Shown here in pieces: positions 52,721 through 61,080 of a stretch of DNA of 64,000 nucleotides. Source of the DNA: Brevundimonas sp. (GTDB lineage Bacteria; Pseudomonadota; Alphaproteobacteria; Caulobacterales; Caulobacteraceae). The translations under genes were made by a program, and so were the position numbers. The stretch spans positions 1 to 64,000 of the forward strand of contig NZ_JAUYNX010000016.1 of the NCBI RefSeq assembly GCF_030704825.1, written 5' to 3'. The notes below the pieces were generated by a model. The model was given only the letters and a program-made list of their open reading frames with translations. It ran no database searches and was not told the origin of the DNA. Position 1 is the stretch's first letter. Each line of letters begins with the position of its first letter.

Positions 52721-55231
52721 TCAGGGCCGGATCGCGTGTGAAGGCGGCTTGATCTTGCCCCGTCGCATCCCCGGCGACGCCCACAGGGCGCGGACCACGC
52801 CGCTCCATCCTCCGGCCACCAGGCCGGTCCCCAGCGCGAGCGCCAGGACCGGCGGGGGCGGCGGGCCGAAGCGGAAGACCCCGGCGACGGCCGGAACGTA
52901 GAGGCCCGCGAGCAGAACGGCCGCCAGCCCGGCGCAGACGCCCCAGAACAGGCGCCGATGCGGACCGAACGGATCCACGCCGGCCGAAGCGCCGATCGCC
53001 ATGGCCAGGGCCAGGTTGCCGACGGCGAGCGCGACATAGGCCGCGGCTCGCGCGACGGGTTCGCCGGCGGCGGGCAGGAGTCCCAGATAGAGGACGAGGA
53101 CCGCCGCGAGGATGACGGCGCCCTGCGCCAGCCCCGTGAGGATTTCGCGCACGCCGAACAGCCCCGCGCGTCGCGATCGCGGCGGCCGTCGCATGGCGTC
53201 CGGCTCGCTCGGCTCGGCCTCGAAGACAAGGGAGCAGACCGGGTCGATCACCAGTTCGAGCAACACGATGTGGACCGGGAACAGCAAGGGCGGCGCGCCC
53301 AGCAGGATCGGCAGCAGGGCCAGGCCGGCGATCGGCACATGGATGGCGGTGATGTACACCAGCGCGCGGCGCAGATTGGTGAAGATGCGCCGGCCCAGCC
53401 GCACCGCGCCCAGGATTGACCCGAACCGGTCGTCCAGCAGAACCAGGTCGGCCGCTTCCCGGGCGACATCGGTGCCACGCCCGCCCATGGCCACGCCGAT
53501 GTCCGCGGCCTCCAGCGCGGGGGCGTCATTGACCCCGTCGCCGGTCATGGCCACGACCGCGCCATTGGCCTGGAAGGCCCGGACGAGGGCCAGCTTCTGG
53601 CCGGGCTGCACCCGCGCGAACACCCGGACGGCGCGCAACCGCTCCGCCAGGGCGGCGTCCCCCAGCCCCGCGATCCCGGCGCCCGTCATCAGGCCGCCCG
53701 ACACGTCGATGCCGGCGTCGGTCGCGATCTTCAGCGCCGTCGCGGGATAGTCGCCGGTGATCATGGCCACGTCGATGCCCGCGGTCCGGGCGGTCTCCAG
53801 CGCGGCCGGCACGTCGGCGGCGACGGGGTCGAGAAAGCCCACCAGCCCCCTGAACGAGAAGTCGAGCGCCTCGGGGACCGCCACCGGGGCGTCGTGGACG
53901 GCCTCGGCGACGGCCAGGACCCTGAGCCCGCCGGAGGCGAGCCGTTCGAGCGCGGATCGCGCCGACGCCATCTGGAGGGGCGTCATCCGGCAAAGGGCGA
54001 AGACCGCTTCCGGCGAACCCTTGGCCGCCGTGCGCAGCCGCTCCGCTTCGCGCCAGGTCTGAACCACCGCCAGCCGATGCGCCGTCAGCGGCCAGACCTG
54101 CTCCGGCCGATCCGCCGCCGGTGGCCCGAGCGCCGCCAGGGCCATGTCCATGGGATCGGTCGGTTGCGGACTGCTGGCCAGAACCGCCGTCTCCAGCACT
54201 GTCCGCAGGGACGGCGCGAGGTCGCCGTCGTCGGGACGGCCCTCCGCCTGCGGCGACCAGAGGGCGACGACCGCCATGCGATTTTCGGTCAGGGTGCCGG
54301 TCTTGTCGACGCAGAGCAGGGTGGCCCCGCCGAGCGTCTCGATGGCCGCGCCGCGCCGCACCAGCACCCGATGCTGCGCCAGCCGCCAGGCGCCGAGGGA
54401 CAGAAACACCGACAGGACCACCGGGAATTCCTCCGGGATCAGGGCGATGGCGATGGTGATGCCGGCCAGGGCGCCTTCGATCCAGAGGTTCCGCAGCAGG
54501 CCATAGGCCATGGCCACGGCGACGGCGAAGACGAGCGCCAGGACGCCGATCCAGACGACGATGCGGCCGGTCGATTTCTGCAAGGGCGACCGATCCCGGT
54601 CGATCGTCGACAGCGAGGCGCCGATCTCGCCCAGGGCGGTCCGCGGACCGGTCGCGGTGACCCGGGCCACCCCCTGGCCCGCGACCACCAGCGTTCCGGC
54701 GAAGACCCGATCCGACAGGGCTCCGTTCGACGATCCGCCGGCGCCGCCGCGGACGACCGGAACGGATTCTCCCGTCAGCGCCGACTCGTCGATCTGCAGA
54801 ACCTCCGATCCGATCAGCACGCCGTCGGCCGGCGCCCGCTGGCCTTCGGCCAGGAGGACGACGTCCCCGCGCACCACTTCCCGCGCCGGTATCGCCACGG
54901 TCCGGCCCGCCCGGACCACCCGGACGACGGGATCCGAGAGGCCGCGAAGCGCCCTGAGGGTGGCCTCGCTACGGACCTCCTGGGCCACGACCAGAGCGAT
55001 CGTGGCGAGGCCGGCCGCAGCCAGCAGCAGTCCCTCAGCCCGATCCCCCAGCGCCAGGTAGAGGACCGAGGCCGCGGCGAGCAGCACGAACATCGGTTCG
55101 CGCAGGGCCGAAAGGGCGATCGTCGCCACGGGCCGGGTGCGGTCCTCCGACAGCAGGTTGGGGCCGTCCTCACCCAGCCGACGGGCCGCCTCTTCCGCAT
55201 CGAGTCCATGGAAGGACGGTTCCGGGGCCAT
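52721..55231 (-). CDS. cation-transporting P-type ATPase
   Basis: 836 residues. Actuator motif DESALTGESVPV, phosphorylation motif DKTGTLT (Asp309), nucleotide-binding KGSPE and hinge MTGDGVNDAPAL are all intact. About ten membrane helices. The fourth membrane segment carries IPEEFPVV (about 265-272) in place of the PEGLP or PEMLP of Ca or Mg pumps, and the sixth LLELVIDP. The ion is therefore not assignable. The second of two starts (ATG 55231, GGAG 5 bases ahead) is used. An FNR/FixK box lies 72 bases upstream, so it is probably induced under low oxygen. Confidence 0.93.
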   Translation of the reverse strand: MAPEPSFHGLDAEEAARRLGEDGPNLLSEDRTRPVATIALSALREPMFVLLAAASVLYLALGDRAEGLLLAAAGLATIALVVAQEVRSEATLRALRGLSDPVVRVVRAGRTVAIPAREVVRGDVVLLAEGQRAPADGVLIGSEVLQIDESALTGESVPVVRGGAGGSSNGALSDRVFAGTLVVAGQGVARVTATGPRTALGEIGASLSTIDRDRSPLQKSTGRIVVWIGVLALVFAVAVAMAYGLLRNLWIEGALAGITIAIALIPEEFPVVLSVFLSLGAWRLAQHRVLVRRGAAIETLGGATLLCVDKTGTLTENRMAVVALWSPQAEGRPDDGDLAPSLRTVLETAVLASSPQPTDPMDMALAALGPPAADRPEQVWPLTAHRLAVVQTWREAERLRTAAKGSPEAVFALCRMTPLQMASARSALERLASGGLRVLAVAEAVHDAPVAVPEALDFSFRGLVGFLDPVAADVPAALETARTAGIDVAMITGDYPATALKIATDAGIDVSGGLMTGAGIAGLGDAALAERLRAVRVFARVQPGQKLALVRAFQANGAVVAMTGDGVNDAPALEAADIGVAMGGRGTDVAREAADLVLLDDRFGSILGAVRLGRRIFTNLRRALVYITAIHVPIAGLALLPILLGAPPLLFPVHIVLLELVIDPVCSLVFEAEPSEPDAMRRPPRSRRAGLFGVREILTGLAQGAVILAAVLVLYLGLLPAAGEPVARAAAYVALAVGNLALAMAIGASAGVDPFGPHRRLFWGVCAGLAAVLLAGLYVPAVAGVFRFGPPPPPVLALALGTGLVAGGWSGVVRALWASPGMRRGKIKPPSHAIRP

Positions 55232-55302
55232 GTTCACTCCGCTGGCGCCCGGCCGGACGCGGACGGGATGGCTCCAGTCTGGGCGAATCCTCCCGTGGGG
55301 CC

Positions 55303-55316
55303 TTGACGCGGGTCAA
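55303..55316 (-). promoter_or_regulatory. FNR/FixK box before the P-type ATPase gene
   Basis: TTGACGCGGGTCAA matches TTGAT-N4-ATCAA with one change per arm and has 7-bp extended arms (CCTTGAC/GTCAAGG). The centre is 78 bases from the start codon. A class II position (-41.5) would give a leader of about 37 bases. Confidence 0.8.
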
Positions 55317-55373
55317 GGCGGTCCGGAGCCGGCACCGCCCCCGGGCAGGGTCGCCCGCTCGGGGACGGCGCGG

Positions 55374-55958
55374 TCAGTCCGGGCCCCGGGCCGCGATCCG
55401 GCGAGCGGTCGCATTCCCGAAGAGCAGAAGCGCCAGGCCGCTGCTGATCAGGGCGGTCCCGACCAGGGGGCCCCAGCCCGGAGCCGTGCCGGTGAAGGCC
55501 CCGCCGGACAGCGCGATCGCGGCGATCACGGAGGCCAGGGCCGAGGCGAACAGCCACCTCCAGACTCCCGCCGGACGAAGCTTCAGGGCCAGCGCCAGCT
55601 GAACGCCGCCGTCCATCACCAGGGTCGAGATCGCCAGAATGGCGACCGCGAGCCCCCCGGTGCGGGGATTGTAGAAGAGATAGATCCCGGAGGCGGTCGC
55701 GACCGCGCCGGCGATCAGGACGCCGGCGAGCGGCCTGCCGCCCAGCAGCAGGATCAGCCAGACGGCGAGGAGGGTCACGCCCCCGAACCAGAGGAGCCAG
55801 CCCGACGTCCCCCCCACGACGCCGACCGGAACGGCCCCCGCGAAGACGACGGCGCCGACCAGGACGAAGGCCAGGGCGGCCACGAACATGAGCCGGGGTC
55901 GGACGCGCAGGTTCTGCACAAGGCCGTCGGACCAGTGCGGCAGGGCGCCTGTCGTCAT
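55374..55958 (-). CDS. HdeD/DUF308-like membrane protein
   Basis: 194 residues from MTTGALPHWSDGLVQNLRVR, with GGGAGG 6 bases ahead. Six hydrophobic segments in pairs (for example MFVAALAFVLVGAVVFAGAV and FGGVTLLAVWLILLLGG). HdeD-type proteins have this size and topology and are induced by acid or other stress; the molecular role is unclear. The gene lies in the FixK-box cluster, with a perfect FNR box 51 bases upstream. It is followed by the P-type ATPase gene on the same strand. Confidence 0.8.
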   Translation of the reverse strand: MTTGALPHWSDGLVQNLRVRPRLMFVAALAFVLVGAVVFAGAVPVGVVGGTSGWLLWFGGVTLLAVWLILLLGGRPLAGVLIAGAVATASGIYLFYNPRTGGLAVAILAISTLVMDGGVQLALALKLRPAGVWRWLFASALASVIAAIALSGGAFTGTAPGWGPLVGTALISSGLALLLFGNATARRIAARGPD

Positions 55959-55994
55959 CGTCGCCTCCCAAGGATCACTCCTCATCGTTCTCCA

Positions 55995-56036
55995 CCGCGA
56001 TCCCCGCCTTGATGTCGATCAAGGCGGGGATCGCGG
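55995..56036. promoter_or_regulatory. 42-bp perfect palindrome with FNR/FixK box at its centre
   Basis: Two 19-bp arms (55995-56013 and 56018-56036) flank GTCG. The central 14 bases TTGATGTCGATCAA (56009-56022) are a full-consensus FNR/FixK box. It lies 51 bases before the HdeD-like start (leader of about 16 bases at class II spacing) and 140 bases before the divergent host-attachment gene. As RNA it would be a very stable hairpin, but neither side has a T run. Confidence 0.85.
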
Positions 56037-56162
56037 CCTCCTGAATTCTGGGCGAGGCGTCGTTCAGGCGCGCCGTCGCAGGAACCGTCCGATGACCGCC
56101 CGTCCCACTCCCGCCGCGACCCGAAGGGCCGCGACTCCGGTCAAGAGCTGAAAGAGGACCCT

Positions 56163-56606
56163 ATGGATATCGCTGGACCAGGCCTGATCGTGGTCGCCGA
56201 CGGACGGCAGGCCCGGTTGTTCGAGGAGCGACGCCGTGGAGGACCGCTGATCGACATCACCGCTCGCCTTGGCGATCTGTCGCTCCATGGGCCCGAGGCT
56301 TCCGGCTCCCGAGGCGGCGCCCATGATCGTCTCGGTCCCGCCTCTCACACGGGCGACGGAGCGACGCCGCAGGATCGGCGGGAGGCCGACTTCATCGGCC
56401 TCGTGGGCGTCCGGGCGGCGGAGATCATGCGTCGGGGCGGCTATCAGGATCTGGCCATGATCGCCGCGCCGCGCGCGCTCGGCCAGCTGCGGCGGGTGAT
56501 GGCGCAGGCCGGCGTCGAGGTGGCCCACAGCGAGTCGCATGACCGTGTGTCCGAGAGCCCGGCGTCGCTTCGAACGCGCCTTCGCGAGCTCCGCCGCGGG
56601 TCCTGA
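56163..56606 (+). CDS. host attachment (Host_attach) domain protein
   Basis: 147 residues: GLIVVADGRQARLFEERRRG near the start, ADFIGLVGVRAAEIMRRGG, then DLAMIAAPRALGQLRRVMAQ. This is the pattern of the Host_attach family, which shares a fold with RNase-H-like/eRF1 domains and is of unknown function in free-living bacteria. GAGG lies 7 bases before the ATG. It stands divergent to the HdeD-like gene with the 42-bp palindrome between. Confidence 0.8.
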   Translation: MDIAGPGLIVVADGRQARLFEERRRGGPLIDITARLGDLSLHGPEASGSRGGAHDRLGPASHTGDGATPQDRREADFIGLVGVRAAEIMRRGGYQDLAMIAAPRALGQLRRVMAQAGVEVAHSESHDRVSESPASLRTRLRELRRGS

Positions 56607-56664
56607 GACCCCGGCGACGGCCGGTGCAAACCGGCGGACCCCGGCGCCCCGGGGCCGATGTCCG

Positions 56665-57570
56665 TCATCCGGACGAAGGGCGCGAGACCTCGTCGGCGTG
56701 CGCCGCGCCACGATCCCCGTCGATCGTCCTGCGCAGGTCGTGGGGCAGGTGCGAGAGCAGGAGGGGCCGGGTGACGGCCCCGAGCAGCGATCGCGTGACG
56801 CCGCCGAACACCTTCTCGACCGTGGGGGAGCGGCTGTAGCCCCCGAGGACAATGAGGTCGGCGGCCCATTCATCCGCCGCCTCGATGATCGTTCCGGCCA
56901 CGGAGGCGGCGCCCGAATCCAGCGTCTTCACGGCGGCGTCGACGCCCCTGACCCGCAAGCTCGCCGCCAGCTCCGCCGCGGTTTCGGCGGGCGCGGCCTG
57001 ATCGACGAGGAGGATCGTCGCCCGGGCGTCAGCCGCGATCAGGGGCAGGGCGTCTTCGGCGGCCTGCCGCGCCGCCCGGCTGCCGTTCCACCCGATCAGC
57101 ACGCGGTTGCCGATACTCCGGGTCCAGTCGGTCGGGACGATGAGCACGGGCCGGGCGCAACGCAGGAGAAGACGATCCGCCGACAGGGCTTCCGACAACC
57201 CCGGCAGGCGGGGGTGGCCGACGACGATCAGATCGCCGGCGGTCGCGAATCCGGTGACGTCGGGATCGTCGTCCCAGGCAGGACGGAAATCCGCGGGCGC
57301 CCCGTAGGGCTGGACGAGGGCGTCGAACGCCCGGCGCGCGGCGGCGACGAGGGCCTGCTCCTGCTGCGCCTGATGCTCCAGCACCTCATGGATCGCTCCG
57401 GCGCCGCGCGCGAAGGTCTCGGGCGGGGACGGGAAGGGGCGATGCAGGCCCCGGAGCCCGATGAGCCGGGCGCCGAGCCGCCGCGCAAGGGCGGCGGCCT
57501 GCCGGCCCAGTTGGTCGCTCCGGGACGAGCCGTCCAGACAGACGACGATCCGACGCTCGGGATTCTCCAT
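56665..57570 (-). CDS. tandem universal stress protein (UspA)
   Basis: 301 residues with two Usp domains. The N-terminal one starts RRIVVCLDGSSRSDQLGRQA and the second RVLIGWNGSRAARQAAEDAL. The second ends with LIVLGGYSRSPTVEKVFGGV, followed by TRSLL, the ATP-binding G-2x-G-9x-G-S/T motif. Double-Usp proteins are typically induced by oxygen limitation. A sequence close to the FixK consensus lies 50 bases upstream. The ATG at 57570 gives MENPERRIVVCLDG. Confidence 0.88.
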   Translation of the reverse strand: MENPERRIVVCLDGSSRSDQLGRQAAALARRLGARLIGLRGLHRPFPSPPETFARGAGAIHEVLEHQAQQEQALVAAARRAFDALVQPYGAPADFRPAWDDDPDVTGFATAGDLIVVGHPRLPGLSEALSADRLLLRCARPVLIVPTDWTRSIGNRVLIGWNGSRAARQAAEDALPLIAADARATILLVDQAAPAETAAELAASLRVRGVDAAVKTLDSGAASVAGTIIEAADEWAADLIVLGGYSRSPTVEKVFGGVTRSLLGAVTRPLLLSHLPHDLRRTIDGDRGAAHADEVSRPSSG

Positions 57571-57619
57571 GGCGACCTCCGATTTCCCGTCAGTCTGCCA
57601 TCCGGGCGGGCGCCGGACG

Positions 57620-57633
57620 TTGATCGAGCGCAA
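57620..57633 (-). promoter_or_regulatory. FNR/FixK-like box before the UspA gene
   Basis: TTGATCGAGCGCAA has a full left arm and a right arm with two mismatches. The centre is 56 bases from the UspA ATG, which would put the transcript start about 15 bases ahead at class II spacing. The weakest of the seven boxes. Confidence 0.5.
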
Positions 57634-57701
57634 GGTGACGCGGCGTCGGTCCGCCGTGTCGCCGCCGGGCGGCCAACCCCATGCTCGCGCCCTCCGTAGC
57701 G

Positions 57702-57709
57702 GTACTTAG
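57702..57709 (+). promoter_or_regulatory. possible FixJ binding site upstream of fixK
   Basis: GTACTTAG matches the published rhizobial FixJ motif GTAMGTAG at seven of eight positions. It lies 91 bases before the fixK start. CGTAG and CTACG flank it at 57695 and further right. This is where FixJ activation of fixK would be expected, but the motif is short. Confidence 0.35.
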
Positions 57710-57799
57710 TGTCAATCCCCTACGCACCGCTCCCGAATAAACAGCGGACCCCTTGTCGGACTACTCATCGTCATCCGCCTGAAGTTGAGGGATCGAGCC

Positions 57800-58435
57800 A
57801 TGTCGCAGCTAACGTCCGCCATTCCCGCCGCCGCCGCCCTCGCTGAAGACTGGGCAGGCGCCGTCCGGCTGGTCTTCCGTCAGGGCGAGGAGATCTACGC
57901 CCAGGACGAGGACGCGGACCTGATCTACCGCGTGATGCGCGGGTCCGTCAGGACCACCCATCTGCAGGCGGATGGCCGCCGACAGGTCGGGGATTTCTAC
58001 TATGAAGGCGACATCATCGGCGTCGAAGTCGGCCAGGCCCATCGCTTCTCGGCGGAGGCGCTGACCGGTTGCGAGGTTCTGGCGCTCCGGCGCGCCGGTT
58101 CGGCCGCCTATGAGTCCGGCCGCGTCGAACGCATGATCTGGGCCGCCACCGCCAGCGAACTGCAACGGGCCCAGTCCCACATGCTGCTGCTGGGCCGCGC
58201 GACGGCCAGCGAGAAAGTGGCCCGGTTCCTGATGGAAATCGCCAACCGGTTCAGGGGCGAGTTCGTCATCCTGCCGATGAGCCGGCAGGACATGGCGGAC
58301 TATCTCGGCCTCACCATCGAGACGATCTCGCGCATGCTCGGCCGTCTGCAGGCTGATGGCGTGATCGAATTCTCGGGCTCGCGCAGATACCGGGTGCGTC
58401 GCCCCGGCTGTCTGTCGGACCTGGCCGCCGCCTGA
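57800..58435 (+). CDS. fixK: FixK-type Crp/Fnr family transcriptional regulator
   Basis: 211 residues from MSQLTSAIPAAAALAEDWAG, with GAGGGA ahead. A cNMP-binding-like domain (about 20-130) is followed by a Crp-type HTH with LPMSRQDMADYLGLTIETIS and RMLGRLQADGVIEF. The recognition helix carries the E-x-x-SR pattern that reads TTGA. The N-terminal cysteine cluster that binds Fe-S in Fnr is absent. So it is a FixK that depends on FixLJ, not a direct oxygen sensor. FixL and FixJ are just downstream, and matching boxes surround the cluster. Confidence 0.9.
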   Translation: MSQLTSAIPAAAALAEDWAGAVRLVFRQGEEIYAQDEDADLIYRVMRGSVRTTHLQADGRRQVGDFYYEGDIIGVEVGQAHRFSAEALTGCEVLALRRAGSAAYESGRVERMIWAATASELQRAQSHMLLLGRATASEKVARFLMEIANRFRGEFVILPMSRQDMADYLGLTIETISRMLGRLQADGVIEFSGSRRYRVRRPGCLSDLAAA

Positions 58436-58473
58436 CCTGTGGCCGACGCGGGCAGCCATGCTAGGCTTCGCTG

Positions 58474-59970
58474 ATGGTCGCGTCACCCGCGACCGGCGCG
58501 GAGTGGCCAGTGCAACCTCGATCCGCCGTCCTGCGACTCATGTCCCGTCGCAACGGGTATATCGCCGCGGTCGCCGGGGCGGTCGTCGGTCTCGGCGCCC
58601 GGCTGACTCTCAACCCCATATTTGGCGATCGAACCTCCCTCATTCTCTACGTGCCCGTCGTTCTCGTGGCGGCGGGCCTTGGCGGAGGCGGGCCGGCGCT
58701 TCTGGCGACGGCGATCTGCCTGGGCATCAGCGCGACCCTTCTGGGAGACAGTCTCTGGACGGACCCGGGCAATATCACCGAAGCGCTGGCCTTCGCCTCG
58801 CTGGGCCCGATCATCGCGCTGGTCGGAGAACGCCTCTGGCGCGACAGCCGCGAAGCGGCGACCCGGCAGGTTCACCTGCGATCGATCCTCGAGACCGTGC
58901 CCGAGGCGATGATCGTGATCGATGCCGCCGGCAAGATGCAGTCGTTCAGCACCACCGCCGTCCGCCTGTTCGGATGGACGCCCGAGGAGGCGATCGGCCG
59001 AAACGTCAAGATCCTCATGCCCGAGCCTGCTCGCTCCGAGCACGATCGCTACCTCGAACGCTACCTCGACACGGGCGAGCGGCGGATCATCGGTATCGGA
59101 CGCATCGTGGTGGGACAGCGTAAGGACGGTTCGACCTTCCCGATGGAACTGGCCGTCGGCGAGGCCCGGGTCGGGAGTGAACGGTTTTTCACCGGTTTCG
59201 TCCGCGACCTGACGGAACGGCGCAACCAGGAGCGCCGGTTTCAGGAACTTCAGTCAGAACTGACGCATGTGTCGCGCCTGACGGCGATGGGCGAGATGGC
59301 GTCGTCGCTGGCGCATGAACTGAACCAGCCGCTGTCGGCTATCGCCAGCTATATGAAGGGGTCCGTCACCTTGCTGGACGCCGGCCAGCCGGATTTGCCG
59401 AAACTCCGCGCCGCGCTCGACCGCGCCGGGGACCAGGCGCTGCGCGCCGGAGACATCATCAAACATCTGCGTGAATTCGTCGCAAAGGGCGAGACCCAAC
59501 AGTCCCTCGAGAATCCGGCCAGGCTGATGGAGGAGGCGAGCGCCCTCGCCCTGGTGGGCGTCAAGGACATGGATGTCCGGGTCGATCTCCGGCTTGCCCG
59601 AAACCTCGGCGAGGTCGTGGTCGACAAGATCCAGATTCAGCAGGTCGCGCTGAACCTGATCCGCAACGCCATCGACGCGATGGCGGACGCTCCCCGCCGG
59701 GATCTCGAAATCACGGTCCGACAGGAGGACGCGAGCACCATACGGGTCAGCGTCGCCGATAGCGGCCCCGGCCTGGACCCCGTGGTGCGGGAGCGATTGT
59801 TTCAACCGTTCGTTACGACGAAGGTCCAGGGAATGGGCATCGGTCTTTCGATTTGCCGCACTATCATCGAGGCCCATGGGGGGCGTATATGGGCGGAGGA
59901 CAACCCCGGCGGAGGGGCGGTCTTCGTCTTCACCTTGCCGCTGGCGGACGGAGAGAGCGCCAATGGCTGA
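58474..59970 (+). CDS. fixL: heme-PAS oxygen-sensing histidine kinase FixL
   Basis: 498 residues. Membrane helices (about 28-120) precede a PAS domain with [20 protein letters not shown], then [18 protein letters not shown]. The His (residue 190) aligns with the heme ligand His200 of Bradyrhizobium FixL and the Arg (210) with its Arg220; the His214 equivalent is Arg. VRDLTERR leads to the kinase: H-box [21 protein letters not shown]-box [11 protein letters not shown]-boxes DSGPGLD and GMGIGLSI. Oxygen bound to heme shuts off the kinase. The start may be 22 codons later (ATG 58540). It overlaps fixJ by 8 bases. Confidence 0.95.
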   Translation: MVASPATGAEWPVQPRSAVLRLMSRRNGYIAAVAGAVVGLGARLTLNPIFGDRTSLILYVPVVLVAAGLGGGGPALLATAICLGISATLLGDSLWTDPGNITEALAFASLGPIIALVGERLWRDSREAATRQVHLRSILETVPEAMIVIDAAGKMQSFSTTAVRLFGWTPEEAIGRNVKILMPEPARSEHDRYLERYLDTGERRIIGIGRIVVGQRKDGSTFPMELAVGEARVGSERFFTGFVRDLTERRNQERRFQELQSELTHVSRLTAMGEMASSLAHELNQPLSAIASYMKGSVTLLDAGQPDLPKLRAALDRAGDQALRAGDIIKHLREFVAKGETQQSLENPARLMEEASALALVGVKDMDVRVDLRLARNLGEVVVDKIQIQQVALNLIRNAIDAMADAPRRDLEITVRQEDASTIRVSVADSGPGLDPVVRERLFQPFVTTKVQGMGIGLSICRTIIEAHGGRIWAEDNPGGGAVFVFTLPLADGESANG

Positions 59971-60562
59971 ACTGCTTCATGTCATCGACGACGACGCCGG
60001 ACTGCGCGACGCGCTCGCCTTTCTCCTCGAGGTCAACGGCGTCAACGCGCGGTTCTACGAGTCCGGCGACGCCTTTCTCGCCGCCCTGCCGGTCGAGGAG
60101 GGGTGCCTGCTGACGGACGTCCGCATGCCGGGCCTCACCGGGCTTGAGCTCGTCCGTGAGTTGAAGCGCCGCGGTATCGACCTGCCGGTCATCGTCATGA
60201 CGGGTCACGGGGACATTCCCCTGGCCGTGGAGTCCATGAAGGCCGGGGTGATCGATTTCATCGAGAAACCCTTCGGCGACGACGTCCTGCTCGCCGCGAT
60301 TCGGGCGGCCTTCGAACGGTTGAAGGGCGATGTCGAGCCTGACGCCGCGCGGCTCGCGGCGGAGGAACGGCTGGCCCAGCTGTCCCCCCGGGAACGCGAC
60401 GTTCTGGCCGGGGTCGTCGAAGGCAAGCTCAACAAGGTGATCGCCTACGAACTGGAGATCAGTCCGCGCACCGTCGAGATCTACCGCGCCAACCTGATGT
60501 CGAAGACGGGTGCGCGAAACGTCGCCGACCTGATGCGGATCGCCCTCGCGGCCGGGCTGTAA
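59963..60562 (+). CDS. fixJ: response regulator FixJ (LuxR-type output)
   Basis: 199 residues from [20 protein letters not shown]. The receiver has DDD, the phospho-acceptor Asp in [15 protein letters not shown], Thr in [12 protein letters not shown] and Lys in FIEKPFGDD. The LuxR/GerE HTH (about 135-195) has [20 protein letters not shown] and [20 protein letters not shown]. FixL phosphorylates it under low oxygen, and it then activates fixK. The start overlaps fixL, so the two are translationally coupled. Confidence 0.95.
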   Translation: MAELLHVIDDDAGLRDALAFLLEVNGVNARFYESGDAFLAALPVEEGCLLTDVRMPGLTGLELVRELKRRGIDLPVIVMTGHGDIPLAVESMKAGVIDFIEKPFGDDVLLAAIRAAFERLKGDVEPDAARLAAEERLAQLSPRERDVLAGVVEGKLNKVIAYELEISPRTVEIYRANLMSKTGARNVADLMRIALAAGL

Positions 60563-60563
60563 A

Positions 60564-60577
60564 TTGTTCTGAATCAA
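60564..60577 (+). promoter_or_regulatory. FNR/FixK-like box before the single-domain receiver
   Basis: TTGTTCTGAATCAA differs from TTGAT-N4-ATCAA at one base. It starts one base after the fixJ stop. The centre is 75 bases from the receiver GTG, leaving a leader of about 33 bases at class II spacing. Confidence 0.7.
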
Positions 60578-60644
60578 GACGTCATTCCCCGGAAGGGTCA
60601 GGCTTGGATGCTGGTCGAAATCCAGCGCGTCAGGTTGGCTTCCC

Positions 60645-61022
60645 GTGACCCCGTCATCGAACACCCGTCCGGTTCTGCTGATCGTCGATGACGACGCGGA
60701 AGTCGTCCGCGCCCTCGCCTTCATGGCGGGAACCCGGGGTTATGAGGTGCGGGGTTGCGCGACCGCGGCCGAAGCGCTGGCCGGACTCGACGGATCGGTT
60801 TCCTGCCTCGTTCTCGACCAGCACCTGTCAGACCTCGAGGGCCTCCAGCTTCTGAGGCGAATCCGCGCGTCCGGAATCCGGACCCCGGCGCTGCTGATGA
60901 CGACCGGCCCTTCCGCGGCGCTGCGGAGTCAGGCGGCTGCGGCCGGCGCGCCCATCGTGGAAAAGCCCCTCCTCGACGAGAGTCTGTTCCAGCAGATCGA
61001 AAATCTTCTCGCCGGCGCTTGA
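60645..61022 (+). CDS. single-domain receiver protein, FixT candidate
   Basis: 125 residues from GTG (MTPSSNTRPVLLIVDDDAEV). Complete receiver: DDD, Asp in CLVLDQHLSDLEG, Thr in LLMTTGPSAA, Lys in IVEKPLLDES. No output domain. It sits right behind fixJ with its own FixK-like box. In Caulobacter, FixT is a single-domain receiver made under FixK control that inhibits FixL. This gene has the same place and form, with two cysteines (GCATA and SCLVL). The FixT identity is inferred. Confidence 0.75.
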   Translation: MTPSSNTRPVLLIVDDDAEVVRALAFMAGTRGYEVRGCATAAEALAGLDGSVSCLVLDQHLSDLEGLQLLRRIRASGIRTPALLMTTGPSAALRSQAAAAGAPIVEKPLLDESLFQQIENLLAGA

Positions 61023-61032
61023 TCCCGGTCAA
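61019..61032 (+). promoter_or_regulatory. FNR/FixK box before the lipoprotein-SDR operon
   Basis: TTGATCCCGGTCAA is one base from a perfect box and overlaps the receiver stop codon. The centre is 55 bases from the lipoprotein ATG, a leader of about 14 bases at class II spacing. Confidence 0.8.
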
Positions 61033-61080
61033 GGCGTCGGAGTCCGGGCGGGTTCAAATGGCTCCGAACCGGAGGCCTTC

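Noticed and set aside
60645..61022. Calling the receiver FixT outright
   Set aside because: Position and form agree but I cannot align it here and it has only two cysteines, so it is left as a candidate.
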